Shown: positions 34,336 to 43,249, numbered from the stretch's first letter. The stretch: 64,000 bases of DNA from Deinococcus indicus (GCF_002198095.1 NZ_NHMK01000009.1:124001-188000); one strand, 5' to 3'. Numbers and translations are program-made. Notes: generated from the sequence alone by a model not told the origin.

Positions 34336-35160
34336 TTACTGGTCGCCGTAGACGTGGACCGCCACGTCCATGCGGCCCTGCCCGCCGCCGTAGTACGTGC
34401 CGCGCACCGGGGAGACGTCGCTGTACTCGCGGCCGTGACCGATCTTCACGTGCTTCTCGCGCGCCACGCAGTTGTTCGTGGGGTCCAGGCCCAGCCAGCC
34501 GTACCCCGGCACGAAGCACTCCACCCAGGCGTGCGTGGCTTCCGCGCCGACCATCTCGCCGCCGCTGTACAGGTAGCCGCTCACGTACCGCGCCGGAATG
34601 CCCAGTTGCCGCGCGACACCCAGCATCGCGTGCGTGAAATCCTGACACACGCCGCGCTGGTGCGTGGCGAACTCCGCCAGCGGCGTACTGACGGTCGTGG
34701 CCTGCGTGTCGTACGTGAACTGCCGGTACAGCTGCGAGTTCAGGTCCGTCAGGAACGACGGCAGGTCGTCCCCGGCGGCCGGACGGGTCACGCCGAACAA
34801 TTCCGGCCACGCGCCGCCGGGCACGCGCGGACTGGCGACCAGGAACTCGGTGTGCTGCCCCCGCAGCGCCCCCAGCGTTCCGACCGTCACGGCCGCCGGG
34901 TCCGGCACCGGGTGCGTGTCCACGATCGCCTGCGCCTCGATCAGCAGGTGCGTGTGCGGGTCGTGCACATGCACGTGATGCACGATCGCCCCGAAGTAAT
35001 CCTTGTGCGAGGTCACCTCGGCGTCCGGCGCGACGTGCAGGTGGAAGGACCGCACCGTCTGCCGCGTCTCCTGGCTGGGGTGTAGCCGCACCTGATTGAA
35101 CGAATCCCAGGCGGGCCTGGGGTACCGGTACTCGGTGGTGTGCCGGATCTCGCAGCGCAT
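34336..35160 (-). CDS. Transglutaminase-like cysteine protease-fold protein
   Basis: A 274-residue protein with the bacterial transglutaminase N-terminal region (start MRCEIRHTTEYRYP) and a catalytic core: Cys172 in RGVCQDFTHA, His210 in ATHAWVE, Asp226 in GLDPTNN. Proteins of this type act as peptidases or amide-bond-forming enzymes. It is the last gene of the ATP-grasp and alpha-E operon; this set is known in bacteria and is thought to make or modify a peptide. No metal or secretion signal is seen. Confidence 0.85.
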   Translation of the reverse strand: MRCEIRHTTEYRYPRPAWDSFNQVRLHPSQETRQTVRSFHLHVAPDAEVTSHKDYFGAIVHHVHVHDPHTHLLIEAQAIVDTHPVPDPAAVTVGTLGALRGQHTEFLVASPRVPGGAWPELFGVTRPAAGDDLPSFLTDLNSQLYRQFTYDTQATTVSTPLAEFATHQRGVCQDFTHAMLGVARQLGIPARYVSGYLYSGGEMVGAEATHAWVECFVPGYGWLGLDPTNNCVAREKHVKIGHGREYSDVSPVRGTYYGGGQGRMDVAVHVYGDQ

Positions 35161-35230
35161 CAGCCGTGTCCTCCCGCGCAGGTCCGGGCGGCGCCGGCCG
35201 GTCCCGCTGAGCCGCTCCCTGTCGGCACGT

Positions 35231-36190
35231 TCATTCCTGCTGGAAGTACGCCGCGTCGATCGCGCCGCCCACCCGGTTGATCTCCACGAGCAGTTCCGGC
35301 AGCGTCGGGCCCGGCGTGCCCAGCACGTCGTCGATCCGCGCGTACTGCAGGCGCGCGACCAGCCAGCGCGACAGCCGCAGGATCTCCGGGTGCGCGCCCG
35401 GATGGCAGCGGTCGATCTGCGTCAGCGCCTCGTGCAGATGCTCGGCGCTGTAACGCACGCTGCGCGGGAAGTACTCGTCGAACAGCAGGAAGCCCGCCAC
35501 GCCGCGCGGATCGATGCCGCTGTGGACACTCTTGCGGTACGCCTCGAAGGCACTCGCGCCCTTCAGGACACTCACCCAGCGCTGCTCCTGAAGGGCCCGC
35601 CACGTCGGTTCCGCCGGACTGCCCGCCGGGTCGTCCGGGCTGTCCAGCCGCGCCTGCAGGACCCGCACGGTGTTGTCTGCGCGTTCCAGCAGCTGCCCGC
35701 TGCGCAGGAACGACCACCCCTCGTCACGCGGGAGGGTCGCGAACGCGATCCCGAAGAAGAACTGCGCCGCCTCGCGCGCCGCCACGCAGTACTCGTACAG
35801 GCCGTCGCGGTCCATCACGTCGCCCGTCTCGAAACACAGGTTCAGGTACGAACGGTTCAGGGCCTCCCACATCTCGCTGGGAATGCGGTCACGCAGGCCG
35901 CGCGCGTTCTGCCGGGCCCGCGCGAGGCTGCTGGCGATACTGGACGGGTTGTCCTGATCGAAAGCCAGCCACGCCGTGGCGCTGCGGGTATCCACCCGCC
36001 CGTAACGCTCGATGACCGGCCCCTCGCCCCCCGTGAGTTCCAGCAGGGGCCGCCAGTGCTCGCGGACCCGCCCGGCGGATTCCAGCGTGGCGTAGTAGTT
36101 GACGTTCAGCAGGCGCGCGGTGTTTTCGGCGCGTTCCATGTACCGCCCGATCCAGTAGAGGTTCTCGGCCAGTCGTGACAGCAGCAGCAT
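35231..36190 (-). CDS. Alpha-E domain protein
   Basis: A 319-residue all-helical alpha-E protein. The start MLLLSRLAENLYWIGRYMER and the later SLARARQNARGLRDRI block are typical. The family has no known activity but is always linked with circularly permuted ATP-grasp and transglutaminase genes. Its ATG shares one base with the preceding ATP-grasp stop (TGATG), indicating translational coupling. Confidence 0.88.
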   Translation of the reverse strand: MLLLSRLAENLYWIGRYMERAENTARLLNVNYYATLESAGRVREHWRPLLELTGGEGPVIERYGRVDTRSATAWLAFDQDNPSSIASSLARARQNARGLRDRIPSEMWEALNRSYLNLCFETGDVMDRDGLYEYCVAAREAAQFFFGIAFATLPRDEGWSFLRSGQLLERADNTVRVLQARLDSPDDPAGSPAEPTWRALQEQRWVSVLKGASAFEAYRKSVHSGIDPRGVAGFLLFDEYFPRSVRYSAEHLHEALTQIDRCHPGAHPEILRLSRWLVARLQYARIDDVLGTPGPTLPELLVEINRVGGAIDAAYFQQE

Positions 36191-37890
36191 CAGTTCTCCT
36201 CTCCGGCCGGGGCGGCGCCCAGCTCGGTCTTCTCCAGCTGCTGCTGGTACGAGTGCGCGCCGCCCTGCGCCTGGACCTGCCCCTGACGCTGGGACTGGCC
36301 CTGCGTCTGACCCTGTCCCTGGGATTGACTCTGGAATTGGCCCTGGAATTGGTTCTGACGCTGCGTCGACCCCTGCCCGGGCAGGGGGTCGCCGCCCGGC
36401 GCGGCACCGGGCGCGGGATCGCCGTGCAGGTGCTGCGTCATGCCCTGCGCCTGCCCCGGCCCGTCGTGATCGAGCACCCAGGTGTCCTTGCTGCCGCCCC
36501 CCTGCGAACTGTTCACGACCAGACTGCCGCGCGTGAGGGCCACCCGCGTCAGGCCGCCCGGCACGATCGTCACGTCCCGCCCGAACAGCACGTACGGCCG
36601 CAGGTCGATGTGCGCGCCCTCGAACGCGCCGTTGTCCGGGTACAGCGTCGGGTGGCGCGACAGGCCCACCACCGGCTGCGCGATGAACTCGCGCGGATTG
36701 GCCCGCACCCGCTCCAGGTACGCGGCCGTCTCCTCGCGCGTGGCGGCCGGACCGATCAGCATGCCGTACCCGCCCGCCTCGCCCACCGACTTGAACACCA
36801 GCTGCGGGGCGTTCGTCAGCATGTGTTCCAGGTGATCGGCGTTCCAGCCCAGGTACGTGGGCACGTTGTTCAGCAGCGGCGTCTCGTTCAGGTAGTAGCG
36901 GATCATGTCCGGCACGTACGCGTACACCGCCTTGTCGTCCGCCACGCCCGTCCCGACCGCGTTCGCGATCGCCACGCGGCCCTGCCGGTAGACCTCCATC
37001 AGGCCCGCCACGCCCAGCGAACTGTCCCGCCGGAACGCCAGCGGGTCCAGGAAATCGTCGTCGATGCGGCGGTAGATCACGTCCACCTGCCGTCGCCCGC
37101 CGGTGGTCCGCATCCAGACCCGCCCGGCGTCCACGAACAGGTCACGGCCCTCCACGAGTTCCACGCCCATCTGCTGCGCCAGGTACGCATGCTCGAAGTA
37201 CGCGCTGTTGTACATGCCGGGCGTCAGCACCACCACCGTCCCGCCCGGCTTGGGACTGACGGCCTGAAGGTTCGCCAGCAGCGCCGTCGCGTAGTGCTGC
37301 ACTGGCCGCACACCCTGCCCCTCGAACAGACCGGGGTAGATGCGGGTCATGGCCTGCCGGTTCGCCAGCAGGTACGACACGCCGCTCGGGGACCGCAGGT
37401 TGTCCTCCAGCACCAGGTACTCGCCCCGCTCGTCGCGGATCAGGTCGGTGCCGACCACGTGAATGAACACCCCGCCGGGCGGCGTCACGCCGTGCACCTC
37501 GCGCCGGAAGTGCGAGGACGTGAACACCAGCTCGGCCGGGATCACGCCGTCCGCCAGGATCTGCGCGCCGCTGTAGATGTCCGCCAGGAACGCGTTCAAC
37601 GCCCGCACCCGCTGGGTCAGGCCCGCCTCCACGTGCGCCCACTCGGACGCCGGAATGACGCGCGGCACCGGATCGAACGGGAAGGTCCGCTCGGTGCCCT
37701 GCGCGTCCCCGTACACCGTGAACGTGATCCCCTGGTTACGGAACGCGGCGTCCAGCAGGTGCCGACGCCGCTCGAATTCCGGCACGCCCAGCCGCTCCAG
37801 GTACGCGCGGACACCCTCGTAGTGCGGCCGGACCTGCCCGTCCGCAGTGAACATCTCGTCGAAGAATCTGCTGCCCGGATCGTACTTCAT
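36190..37890 (-). CDS. Circularly permuted ATP-grasp protein with Gln/Gly-rich tail
   Basis: A 566-residue circularly permuted ATP-grasp type 2 protein, starting MKYDPGSRFFDEMF. Segments such as VLEDNLRSPSGVSYLLANR, NAVGTGVADDKAVYAYVPD and FKSVGEAGGYGML are conserved in the family, which is predicted to ligate amino acids or peptides. After about residue 480 a low-complexity tail rich in Gln and Gly (QRQNQFQGQFQSQSQGQ) is present, which I do not expect in typical members. First gene of the three-gene operon; ATG 37890 is the start of the conserved sequence. Confidence 0.87.
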   Translation of the reverse strand: MKYDPGSRFFDEMFTADGQVRPHYEGVRAYLERLGVPEFERRRHLLDAAFRNQGITFTVYGDAQGTERTFPFDPVPRVIPASEWAHVEAGLTQRVRALNAFLADIYSGAQILADGVIPAELVFTSSHFRREVHGVTPPGGVFIHVVGTDLIRDERGEYLVLEDNLRSPSGVSYLLANRQAMTRIYPGLFEGQGVRPVQHYATALLANLQAVSPKPGGTVVVLTPGMYNSAYFEHAYLAQQMGVELVEGRDLFVDAGRVWMRTTGGRRQVDVIYRRIDDDFLDPLAFRRDSSLGVAGLMEVYRQGRVAIANAVGTGVADDKAVYAYVPDMIRYYLNETPLLNNVPTYLGWNADHLEHMLTNAPQLVFKSVGEAGGYGMLIGPAATREETAAYLERVRANPREFIAQPVVGLSRHPTLYPDNGAFEGAHIDLRPYVLFGRDVTIVPGGLTRVALTRGSLVVNSSQGGGSKDTWVLDHDGPGQAQGMTQHLHGDPAPGAAPGGDPLPGQGSTQRQNQFQGQFQSQSQGQGQTQGQSQRQGQVQAQGGAHSYQQQLEKTELGAAPAGEEN

Positions 37891-38024
37891 GCCATCTGTC
37901 CCCCTGCTTGCGGCGCGTTGCCACAAGATACGCGTTCCGGCGCGGCCCTCCGGGCGCGCGGCGCAGACAGCGGCCCGACCGGCAAGGGACCATGAAGGCC
38001 CGCCCCCGACTTACACTGCCAGCC

Positions 38025-38345
38025 ATGACCAGCAACGCCGACACCCCCATCACCCCCGACGACCGCGCCCGCCTGGACCCGGTGTTCATGCAGGTGATTC
38101 TCGACGCGCAGGCCCAGGCGCAGCAGACCCAGCCCGCCCAGAGCGGCAACCTGGCCGCCATGTTCCACCGCGAGACCGTCACCGACGCCCTGCAGGGCTG
38201 CGCCATGCTGATCGCCGGCTGGAACCAGGGCCGCGTGGACGAGGCCGGCCTGACCCGCGCCGCCAAGGCCCTGCGCGCCCTGGACCTCACGGACCTCGCC
38301 GGACGCCTGGAGAACCTGCGGAACATCGCCGCGCCGCAGGACTGA
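38025..38345 (+). CDS. Small hypothetical protein
   Basis: A 106-residue, mostly helical protein with no family I recognise. TACACT (38012-38017) seven bases before ATG 38025 supports this start; an ATG 33 bases upstream is in frame. A fragment of the repeat family begins at its stop codon. Confidence 0.6.
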   Translation: MTSNADTPITPDDRARLDPVFMQVILDAQAQAQQTQPAQSGNLAAMFHRETVTDALQGCAMLIAGWNQGRVDEAGLTRAAKALRALDLTDLAGRLENLRNIAAPQD

Positions 38346-38375
38346 CACGGACTCCGGTTGAAAGGCTCTGCACGC
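38345..38375 (+). repeat. Inverted-repeat element, left-end fragment F
   Basis: ACACGGACTCCG followed by GTTGAAAGGCTCTGC matches the left end of the 160-bp family. No right end is seen. The first A is the last base of the upstream stop codon. Confidence 0.5.
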
Positions 38376-38482
38376 CGTTCAGCCGGAGGCAGGTCGTCCG
38401 GTCCCCGCCCAGGTGGCCGGGCCTGGACAGATTTCTGACACTGCCCTAGACCGCCGCCGCGACCCCCGCCGCGCCCGCGCCC

Positions 38483-38488
38483 TACACT
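38483..38488 (+). promoter_or_regulatory. -10 box (TACACT) of the aromatic leader transcript
   Basis: TACACT lies six bases before the leader-peptide ATG, so transcription probably starts at the ATG. A second possible promoter, TGGACA (38424-38429) and TAGACC (38447-38452) at 17-base spacing, lies upstream. Confidence 0.55.
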
Positions 38489-38494
38489 GCCCGC

Positions 38495-38545
38495 ATGACC
38501 CCGCGCGGCGCTTTCTTCTATTGGTTCGGTACCCACCGGGCCTAG
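38495..38545 (+). CDS. Aromatic leader peptide of the DAHP synthase attenuator
   Basis: A 16-codon [19 protein letters not shown], ending in TAG at 38543. Five of six consecutive residues (Phe-Phe-Tyr-Trp-Phe) are aromatic amino acids, the end products of the pathway. It lies directly before DAHP synthase and inside an alternative-hairpin leader, the plan of classical trp and phe attenuators. Ribosome stalling on these codons would occur when any of the three amino acids is scarce. Confidence 0.8.
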   Translation: MTPRGAFFYWFGTHRA

Positions 38546-38600
38546 CAGCGCTGCACCCCGCCGCCCGGTGAGCCTCCAGAGGCCACCGGGCCTTTTCTTT
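38534..38600 (+). promoter_or_regulatory. Transcription attenuator with mutually exclusive hairpins
   Basis: Segment A, CACCGGGC (38534-38541), overlaps the last leader codons. Segment B, GCCCGGTG (38563-38570), can pair with A (antiterminator) or with segment C, CACCGGGC (38584-38591). The B-C form extends to a 13-bp stem through GCCTC (38572-38576) and GAGGC (38579-38583) and is followed by CTTTTCTTTC, a terminator. A ribosome at the stop codon covers A and favours termination; one stalled on the aromatic codons leaves A free and favours read-through. Confidence 0.78.
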
Positions 38601-38624
38601 CCCCCCCACCCCCGAGGAACCCCC

Positions 38625-39728
38625 ATGACGCACCCCGATCCCATCATCGAAGCAGGCCGCACCGAGAACCTGAACGTCAGCGGGTTCACGCCGCTGATCA
38701 CCCCCCGCGCCCTGAAGGCCCGCTGGCCCCTGACCCCGCAGGCCGAGGCGACTGTGCTCGCGGGACGCCGTGCCGCGCAGGACATCCTGCACGGCCGCGA
38801 CGACCGCCTGCTGGTCGTGGTGGGCCCCTGCTCTGTCCACGACCACGAGCAGGCGCTCGACTACGCCCGCCGCCTCGCCGCGCTGCGCGAACGTGTGAAG
38901 GACCGCCTGGAAGTCCACATGCGCGTGTACGTGGACAAACCCCGCACCACCGTCGGCTGGCGCGGCTACCTGCTTGACCCGGACATGAACGGCACGAACG
39001 ACATCAACAAGGGCCTGGAACTGACCCGCCGGCTCATGGTGCAGGTCAGCGAACTGGGCCTGCCGGTCGCCACGGAACTGCTTGACCCCTTCGCGCCGCA
39101 GTACGTGTTCGACGCCGTCGCCTGGGCCTGCCTGGGCGCGCGCACCACCGAAAGCCAGACGCACCGCGTCATGAGCAGCGCCGTGTCCGCCCCCATGGGC
39201 TTCAAGAACGGCACCGGCGGCGGCATCAAGCTCGCCGTGGACGCCATCGTGGCCGCCGCCGCCCCGCACGCCTTCTTCACCATCGACGACGACGGACAGG
39301 CCTGCATCGTCCACACCCTGGGCAACCCCGACGGGCACGTCATCCTGCGCGGCGGACGCGGCGGTCCCAACTACGCCCCGCAGTTCGTGAAGGAGGCCGC
39401 CAGCCTCATGACCGCCGCGGGCCTGACCCCGGCCGTCATGGTGGACTGCTCGCATGCCAACAGCGGCTCTGACCACACCCGCCAGAGCCTCGTGTGGCGC
39501 GACGTGCTGCACCAGCGCGCCGCCGGGCAGAGCGCCGTGCGCGGCCTGATGATCGAGAGCAACCTCCGCCCCGGCAAGCAGGCCATCCCCAAGGACCTGA
39601 GCACCCTGGTGCCCGGCCTGAGCGTCACCGACGCCTGCGTCGGCTGGGACGAGACCGAAGCGTTGCTGCTCGAAGCGCACGCCGCGCTGGGCCAGCAGGC
39701 GGCGGGCCGCGAGACCGTCACGGGCTGA
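38625..39728 (+). CDS. 3-deoxy-7-phosphoheptulonate (DAHP) synthase, type I
   Basis: A 367-residue AroF/G/H-type enzyme that joins phosphoenolpyruvate and erythrose-4-phosphate, the first step of the shikimate pathway. [33 protein letters not shown] and [16 protein letters not shown] are family blocks. The Phe-, Tyr- and Trp-sensitive isozymes cannot be told apart here. GAGGA (38614-38618) is the ribosome site for ATG 38625. Expression appears to be controlled by the attenuator just upstream; a strong terminator follows. Confidence 0.92.
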   Translation: MTHPDPIIEAGRTENLNVSGFTPLITPRALKARWPLTPQAEATVLAGRRAAQDILHGRDDRLLVVVGPCSVHDHEQALDYARRLAALRERVKDRLEVHMRVYVDKPRTTVGWRGYLLDPDMNGTNDINKGLELTRRLMVQVSELGLPVATELLDPFAPQYVFDAVAWACLGARTTESQTHRVMSSAVSAPMGFKNGTGGGIKLAVDAIVAAAAPHAFFTIDDDGQACIVHTLGNPDGHVILRGGRGGPNYAPQFVKEAASLMTAAGLTPAVMVDCSHANSGSDHTRQSLVWRDVLHQRAAGQSAVRGLMIESNLRPGKQAIPKDLSTLVPGLSVTDACVGWDETEALLLEAHAALGQQAAGRETVTG

Positions 39729-39737
39729 CCCCCCGCT

Positions 39738-39780
39738 GAAGATCCCCCACCCCGGCGCGCGTCCAGGGTGGGGGATCTTC
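39738..39780. terminator. Bidirectional terminator between DAHP synthase and GH16 genes
   Basis: GAAGATCCCCCACCC (39738-39752) pairs perfectly with 39766-39780. Confidence 0.8.
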
Positions 39781-39788
39781 CGTTCAGG

Positions 39789-41774
39789 TCAGGGGTTCTG
39801 CACGAGCCTGAAGTCGCGGAAGCTCAGGCCGTAGCTGCTGCCGGGCGTGCCGACCGCGCCCAGAATCTGGAGTTGCGCGGCGGGGTTCGTGGCGGCCGCC
39901 GTGAAGGTGTACGTGAAGGTCTGCTCGGTGGCGCTCAGGGCGGCGGTCTTGTCGAGGTAGCGGGCGTAGCTGCCGCCGTTCTCGCCGATCACCACGGCGA
40001 CCTCGCGGGCGTCGGTGGCCTTGCCCTTGAAGGTCAGGGTGTAGGACTTCCCGGCGGTCAGGGGCACGTCGGTCTGGTTCAGCTGCACGTGCCAGTTGTT
40101 GGCGGGGTCCACGTTCTTGACGTTCAGGGTGACGGTGCCGCCGCTGACGCTGGTGGTCAGGCGGTCGGGCACGTTGCTCCAGGTGCTCCAGTAGGCGGTG
40201 CCGGGCACGCCCGCGATGCCGGGGTGGTTGGGGCTGTCCTGCGTGAACGCGGCGTTGTACAGCAGGTTCCCGTCGGCGGCGGGCGGTCTGGCCCCGGCGG
40301 CGTTCCCGACGCGTTTGACGAGCACGTTGTCGATCCAGACGGCGCCGGTCCCGGCGTTCCCCAGGTTGAATTCCAGGCGGGTGGCGGCGTCGGTGGTGGC
40401 TTTCATGTCGAAGGTAACCGTCTTGCGTTCTTTGGTGGTGCCCAGTTGCAAGGTCTGCTCGCCGGAGTATGCGGCGTAGCCCCGGTCCGGGCCGCCGCCG
40501 ACCTTCAGCATCATGGGCCGCGCGGTCTGCGCCCAGGCGTCGAAGGACACCTCGTACTTCCCGCCGCTTTCCAGGTTCAGGCCGTCCTGCCGGACCTGCA
40601 CGGCGTAGTTCACGGTGCCGGGGTTGGTGATGTCCACCTTCAGGGCCTTCCCGGCGGCCGCGTCGTTGCTCAGGGTGGCCTGCCCGTCACTGCGGAACAG
40701 GGTCCAGTACGCGCTCTGGGTCACGCCGTCCAGGCGGGGGGCGTCGCTGGTGACGCGCGGGTCCGTGTCGGCCCAGTCGAAGGATTCGTTGTAGACGAGG
40801 TTCCCGTCCGGCTGGGCGGGGCGGGCCACGGCGGGCGTCCAGGGGAATTTCGTGGCGGGGCGGGGGCCGGCGCTGGCGGTCTCGCCGGTCAGGCCGTACA
40901 CGCGCACGTAATCCACGCGCATCTCGGCCGTGCCCGGCGTGCTGGCGTTCGGGTTGCCGTCGAAGTTGCCGCCCACCGCGAGGTTCAGCAGCAGGTGGAA
41001 CGGCTTGTCGAACGGGGCGGGCCAGGGGTGCAGGTCGGCGTCGCTGGTGGGGGGCGTGCCCTTGGCGCTCCACCAGCCGGTCTTCTCGCTGGTCAGTTTG
41101 CCGTCGATGAACCACTGGATCTTGCCGGGCGTCCACTCCACGGCGTAGGTGTGCCACTGGTCCATGGTGCCGCCGTTCGGGAAGTTCACGGTGGTGCCGG
41201 AGTACACGTTGTTCGGCCACTGCCCGCCGTAGTGCAGGGTCTGCGCGAGTTCCGTGGGTTTGCTGCCCCAGCCTTCGGCGATGTCGATCTCGCCGCCGGC
41301 GGCCCAGGTGCCGTAGGGGCTGGGTTCTTCCGGCAGCATCCAGATGGCGGGCCACAGGCCCTTGCCGGTCGGGAACTTGGCGCGGATCTCGAAACGGCCG
41401 TACGCGCGGCTGAACTTCCCGGCGGTGCGCACGCGGGCCGAGGTCCAGTCGAAGGTGCTGGTCTGGCCGTTCGCGGAGCCCTGGTATGCGCCCCGGCGGG
41501 CCGTGATGATCAGTTCGCCGTTCTCGACGCGGACGTTCTCGGGGCGGTCGGTGTAGTACTGGAGTTCGTTGTTGCCCCAGCCGCTCACGTAGTCGTTTCC
41601 GGACATGAAGCCGTTGCCGATCTGCGGGGTCCAGCGGGCGCTGCTGAGGGTGGTGCCGTTGAACTCGTCCTGCCAGACGGCCTGCGGTCCGGTGGGGCCG
41701 GAGCGGGCGCAGCCGGCCAGCAGCGCGGCGCACAGGGCGAGGGTCAGGGCGGACGGCAGGTGGGATCGGTTCAT
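39789..41774 (-). CDS. Lipoprotein glycoside hydrolase family 16 with two carbohydrate-binding domains
   Basis: A 661-residue protein. The signal ends in LLAGC (lipid-anchored Cys22). A GH16 domain (about 30-300) has the catalytic motif GEIDIAE with Glu162, Asp164 and Glu167, and WPAIWMLPEE. GH16 enzymes cut beta-1,3- or mixed-linkage glucans and related polymers. Two CBM4/9-like beta-sandwich domains follow (about 330-480 and 510-660), the first with VTQSAYWTLFR and the second with VPGTAYWSTW. An AAGGAG ribosome site precedes ATG 41774. The promoter carries a LacI-type operator. Confidence 0.88.
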   Translation of the reverse strand: MNRSHLPSALTLALCAALLAGCARSGPTGPQAVWQDEFNGTTLSSARWTPQIGNGFMSGNDYVSGWGNNELQYYTDRPENVRVENGELIITARRGAYQGSANGQTSTFDWTSARVRTAGKFSRAYGRFEIRAKFPTGKGLWPAIWMLPEEPSPYGTWAAGGEIDIAEGWGSKPTELAQTLHYGGQWPNNVYSGTTVNFPNGGTMDQWHTYAVEWTPGKIQWFIDGKLTSEKTGWWSAKGTPPTSDADLHPWPAPFDKPFHLLLNLAVGGNFDGNPNASTPGTAEMRVDYVRVYGLTGETASAGPRPATKFPWTPAVARPAQPDGNLVYNESFDWADTDPRVTSDAPRLDGVTQSAYWTLFRSDGQATLSNDAAAGKALKVDITNPGTVNYAVQVRQDGLNLESGGKYEVSFDAWAQTARPMMLKVGGGPDRGYAAYSGEQTLQLGTTKERKTVTFDMKATTDAATRLEFNLGNAGTGAVWIDNVLVKRVGNAAGARPPAADGNLLYNAAFTQDSPNHPGIAGVPGTAYWSTWSNVPDRLTTSVSGGTVTLNVKNVDPANNWHVQLNQTDVPLTAGKSYTLTFKGKATDAREVAVVIGENGGSYARYLDKTAALSATEQTFTYTFTAAATNPAAQLQILGAVGTPGSSYGLSFRDFRLVQNP

Positions 41775-41874
41775 GGCGGGCTCCTTGCAGGCGTGCCGTG
41801 TGGGTCGCCCCGCTGCGGATCAGTGGGGGAGACGGTGGTGGGCGGGTGGCCCGTCGGGTTGCGCTGTCCTTCCG

Positions 41875-41903
41875 AGCGTAAGCATTTCTGAAAGCGCTGT
41901 CAA
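41875..41903 (-). promoter_or_regulatory. GH16 promoter
   Basis: On the minus strand TTGACA (41903-41898) and TACGCT (41880-41875) are spaced exactly 17 bases. The leader to the gene is about 100 bases. This is the only perfect TTGACA -35 box I found. Confidence 0.8.
41889..41902. promoter_or_regulatory. LacI/CcpA-type operator overlapping the GH16 -35 box
   Basis: TGAAAGCGCTGTCA matches the catabolite-type consensus TGWAANCGNTNWCA with a central CG. It overlaps the -35 box and spacer, where a bound repressor would block polymerase. Induction by a glucan breakdown sugar is an inference. Confidence 0.65.
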
Positions 41904-42056
41904 GGGTCCGCAGGTCAGGAGTCCGACCCGGATCGCCGGGCAAGGGGGATCTGGAACAGCCCGCCGGGCGGGACTTTTCCGGATTTCATGGCGTGCGGCC
42001 CTGCTGACGCCTCAGGTGAACCGGTTCCACCCCGGAGGCCGCAAAATCACTGGTTT

Positions 42057-42070
42057 TGAAAGGCCTTTCA
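42057..42070. promoter_or_regulatory. Perfect palindrome TGAAAGGCCTTTCA
   Basis: A 14-bp perfect palindrome of LacI-operator style, about 90 bases before the DUF2256 start. It may be a second operator for the GH16 repressor or a site for the downstream genes. Confidence 0.45.
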
Positions 42071-42161
42071 GAGCATGAAGGCCCGAACCATCAGAAACCG
42101 TGACGGTTCCCGGCGTTCCCGCCCACACATCCCGGCCCGCCCACGCGCCACACTCGGAAGC

Positions 42162-42341
42162 ATGAGCCCCACCCCTGCCAAGCGCCCCGGCGGCGGCCGC
42201 CCCCCCAGCCAGCGGCCCAGCAAACCCTGCGCCCACTGCGGCCTGCCCTTCACGTGGCGCAAGAAATGGGAACGCGACTGGGACCAGGTGAAGTACTGCT
42301 CGGACCGTTGCCGCGCCGCCGCCAAGCGGGACCGCCCATGA
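42162..42341 (+). CDS. DUF2256 zinc-finger protein
   Basis: A 59-residue protein with [18 protein letters not shown] and YCSDRCR, two CXXC/CXXXC-type zinc ligand pairs characteristic of DUF2256. This family often lies beside DNA photolyase-like genes. Here its stop overlaps the uvsE start (ATGA), so it may help the UV endonuclease or act on the same damage. ATG 42162 is the first conserved methionine. Confidence 0.82.
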   Translation: MSPTPAKRPGGGRPPSQRPSKPCAHCGLPFTWRKKWERDWDQVKYCSDRCRAAAKRDRP

Positions 42342-43249
42342 CCACGCCACCCGCCCCCACTCCGCCCGGCCCCGTCTACGGTCTGGTCTGCCTGACCGCC
42401 GGCCCCGAGGTCCGCTTCCGGACCATCACGCTCACCCGCTACCGCGCCCTGACCCCTGCCGCCCGCGAGGGCACGCTGCTGGACCTGTACGCCGACAACA
42501 TCGCCCGGCTGCGCGCCGCCGCCGCCTTCTGTCAGGCGCGGGGCATCCGCCTGTACCGCCTGAGTTCCAGCCTGTTCCCGATGCTGGACCTCGCCAGTGA
42601 CGACGTGGGCGCCGCTGTCCTGACCCACCTCGCGCCGCAGCTGACCCGCGCCGGGCAGGCCTTCGCGGACGCCGGCATCCGCGTCCTGATGCACCCCGAA
42701 CAGTTCATCGTGCTGAACAGCGACCGCCCCGAAGTCCGCGAGAGCAGCCTGCGCGCCATCCGCGCCCACGCCCGCGTCATGGACGACCTGGGCCTGAGCC
42801 GCACCCCCTGGAACCTGCTGCTGCTGCATGGCGGCAAGGGCGGGCGCGCCGCCGAACTGCGCGCCCTGATCCCCGACCTGCCGGACGCCGTGCGCCTGCG
42901 CCTGGGCCTGGAAAACGACGAACGCGCCTACAGCCCCCGCGACCTGCTGCCCGTCTGCGAGGCCACCGGCACCCCGCTGGTCTTCGACGCGCACCACCAC
43001 GTCATCCACGACCGCCTGCCCGACCAGGAACACCCCAGCGTCCGCGAGTGGGTCCTGAGCGCCCGCCGCACCTGGACCCCCCCGGACTGGCAGGTCGTAC
43101 ACCTGAGTAACGGCATCGACGGCCCGCAGGACCGCCGCCACAGTCACCTGATCACCCACCTGCCCAGCGCCTACCACGACGTCCCCTGGATCGAGGTCGA
43201 GGCCAAGGGCAAGGAAGAAGCCCTGGCTGCCCTGAGCGCCCCCACCTGA
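42338..43249 (+). CDS. uvsE: UV damage endonuclease (UVDE/UvsE)
   Basis: A 303-residue TIM-barrel UV endonuclease. It nicks DNA 5' to cyclobutane dimers and 6-4 photoproducts, an alternative to UvrABC excision. [48 protein letters not shown] and [12 protein letters not shown] contain the metal-binding His, Glu and Asp residues. The start overlaps the DUF2256 stop as ATGA. No RDRM site is seen upstream. Confidence 0.92.
   Translation: MTTPPAPTPPGPVYGLVCLTAGPEVRFRTITLTRYRALTPAAREGTLLDLYADNIARLRAAAAFCQARGIRLYRLSSSLFPMLDLASDDVGAAVLTHLAPQLTRAGQAFADAGIRVLMHPEQFIVLNSDRPEVRESSLRAIRAHARVMDDLGLSRTPWNLLLLHGGKGGRAAELRALIPDLPDAVRLRLGLENDERAYSPRDLLPVCEATGTPLVFDAHHHVIHDRLPDQEHPSVREWVLSARRTWTPPDWQVVHLSNGIDGPQDRRHSHLITHLPSAYHDVPWIEVEAKGKEEALAALSAPT

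Larger units (their letters stand above)
41775..42161. other. 387-base intergenic control region of GH16 and DUF2256-uvsE
   Basis: Contains the GH16 ribosome site, promoter and operator. Further right are GAACCGGTTC (42018-42027), a perfect 10-bp palindrome, and TGAAAGGCCTTTCA (42057-42070). The DUF2256 start is preceded by CACACT (42149-42154), a possible weak -10 box. No gene is seen. Confidence 0.6.
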
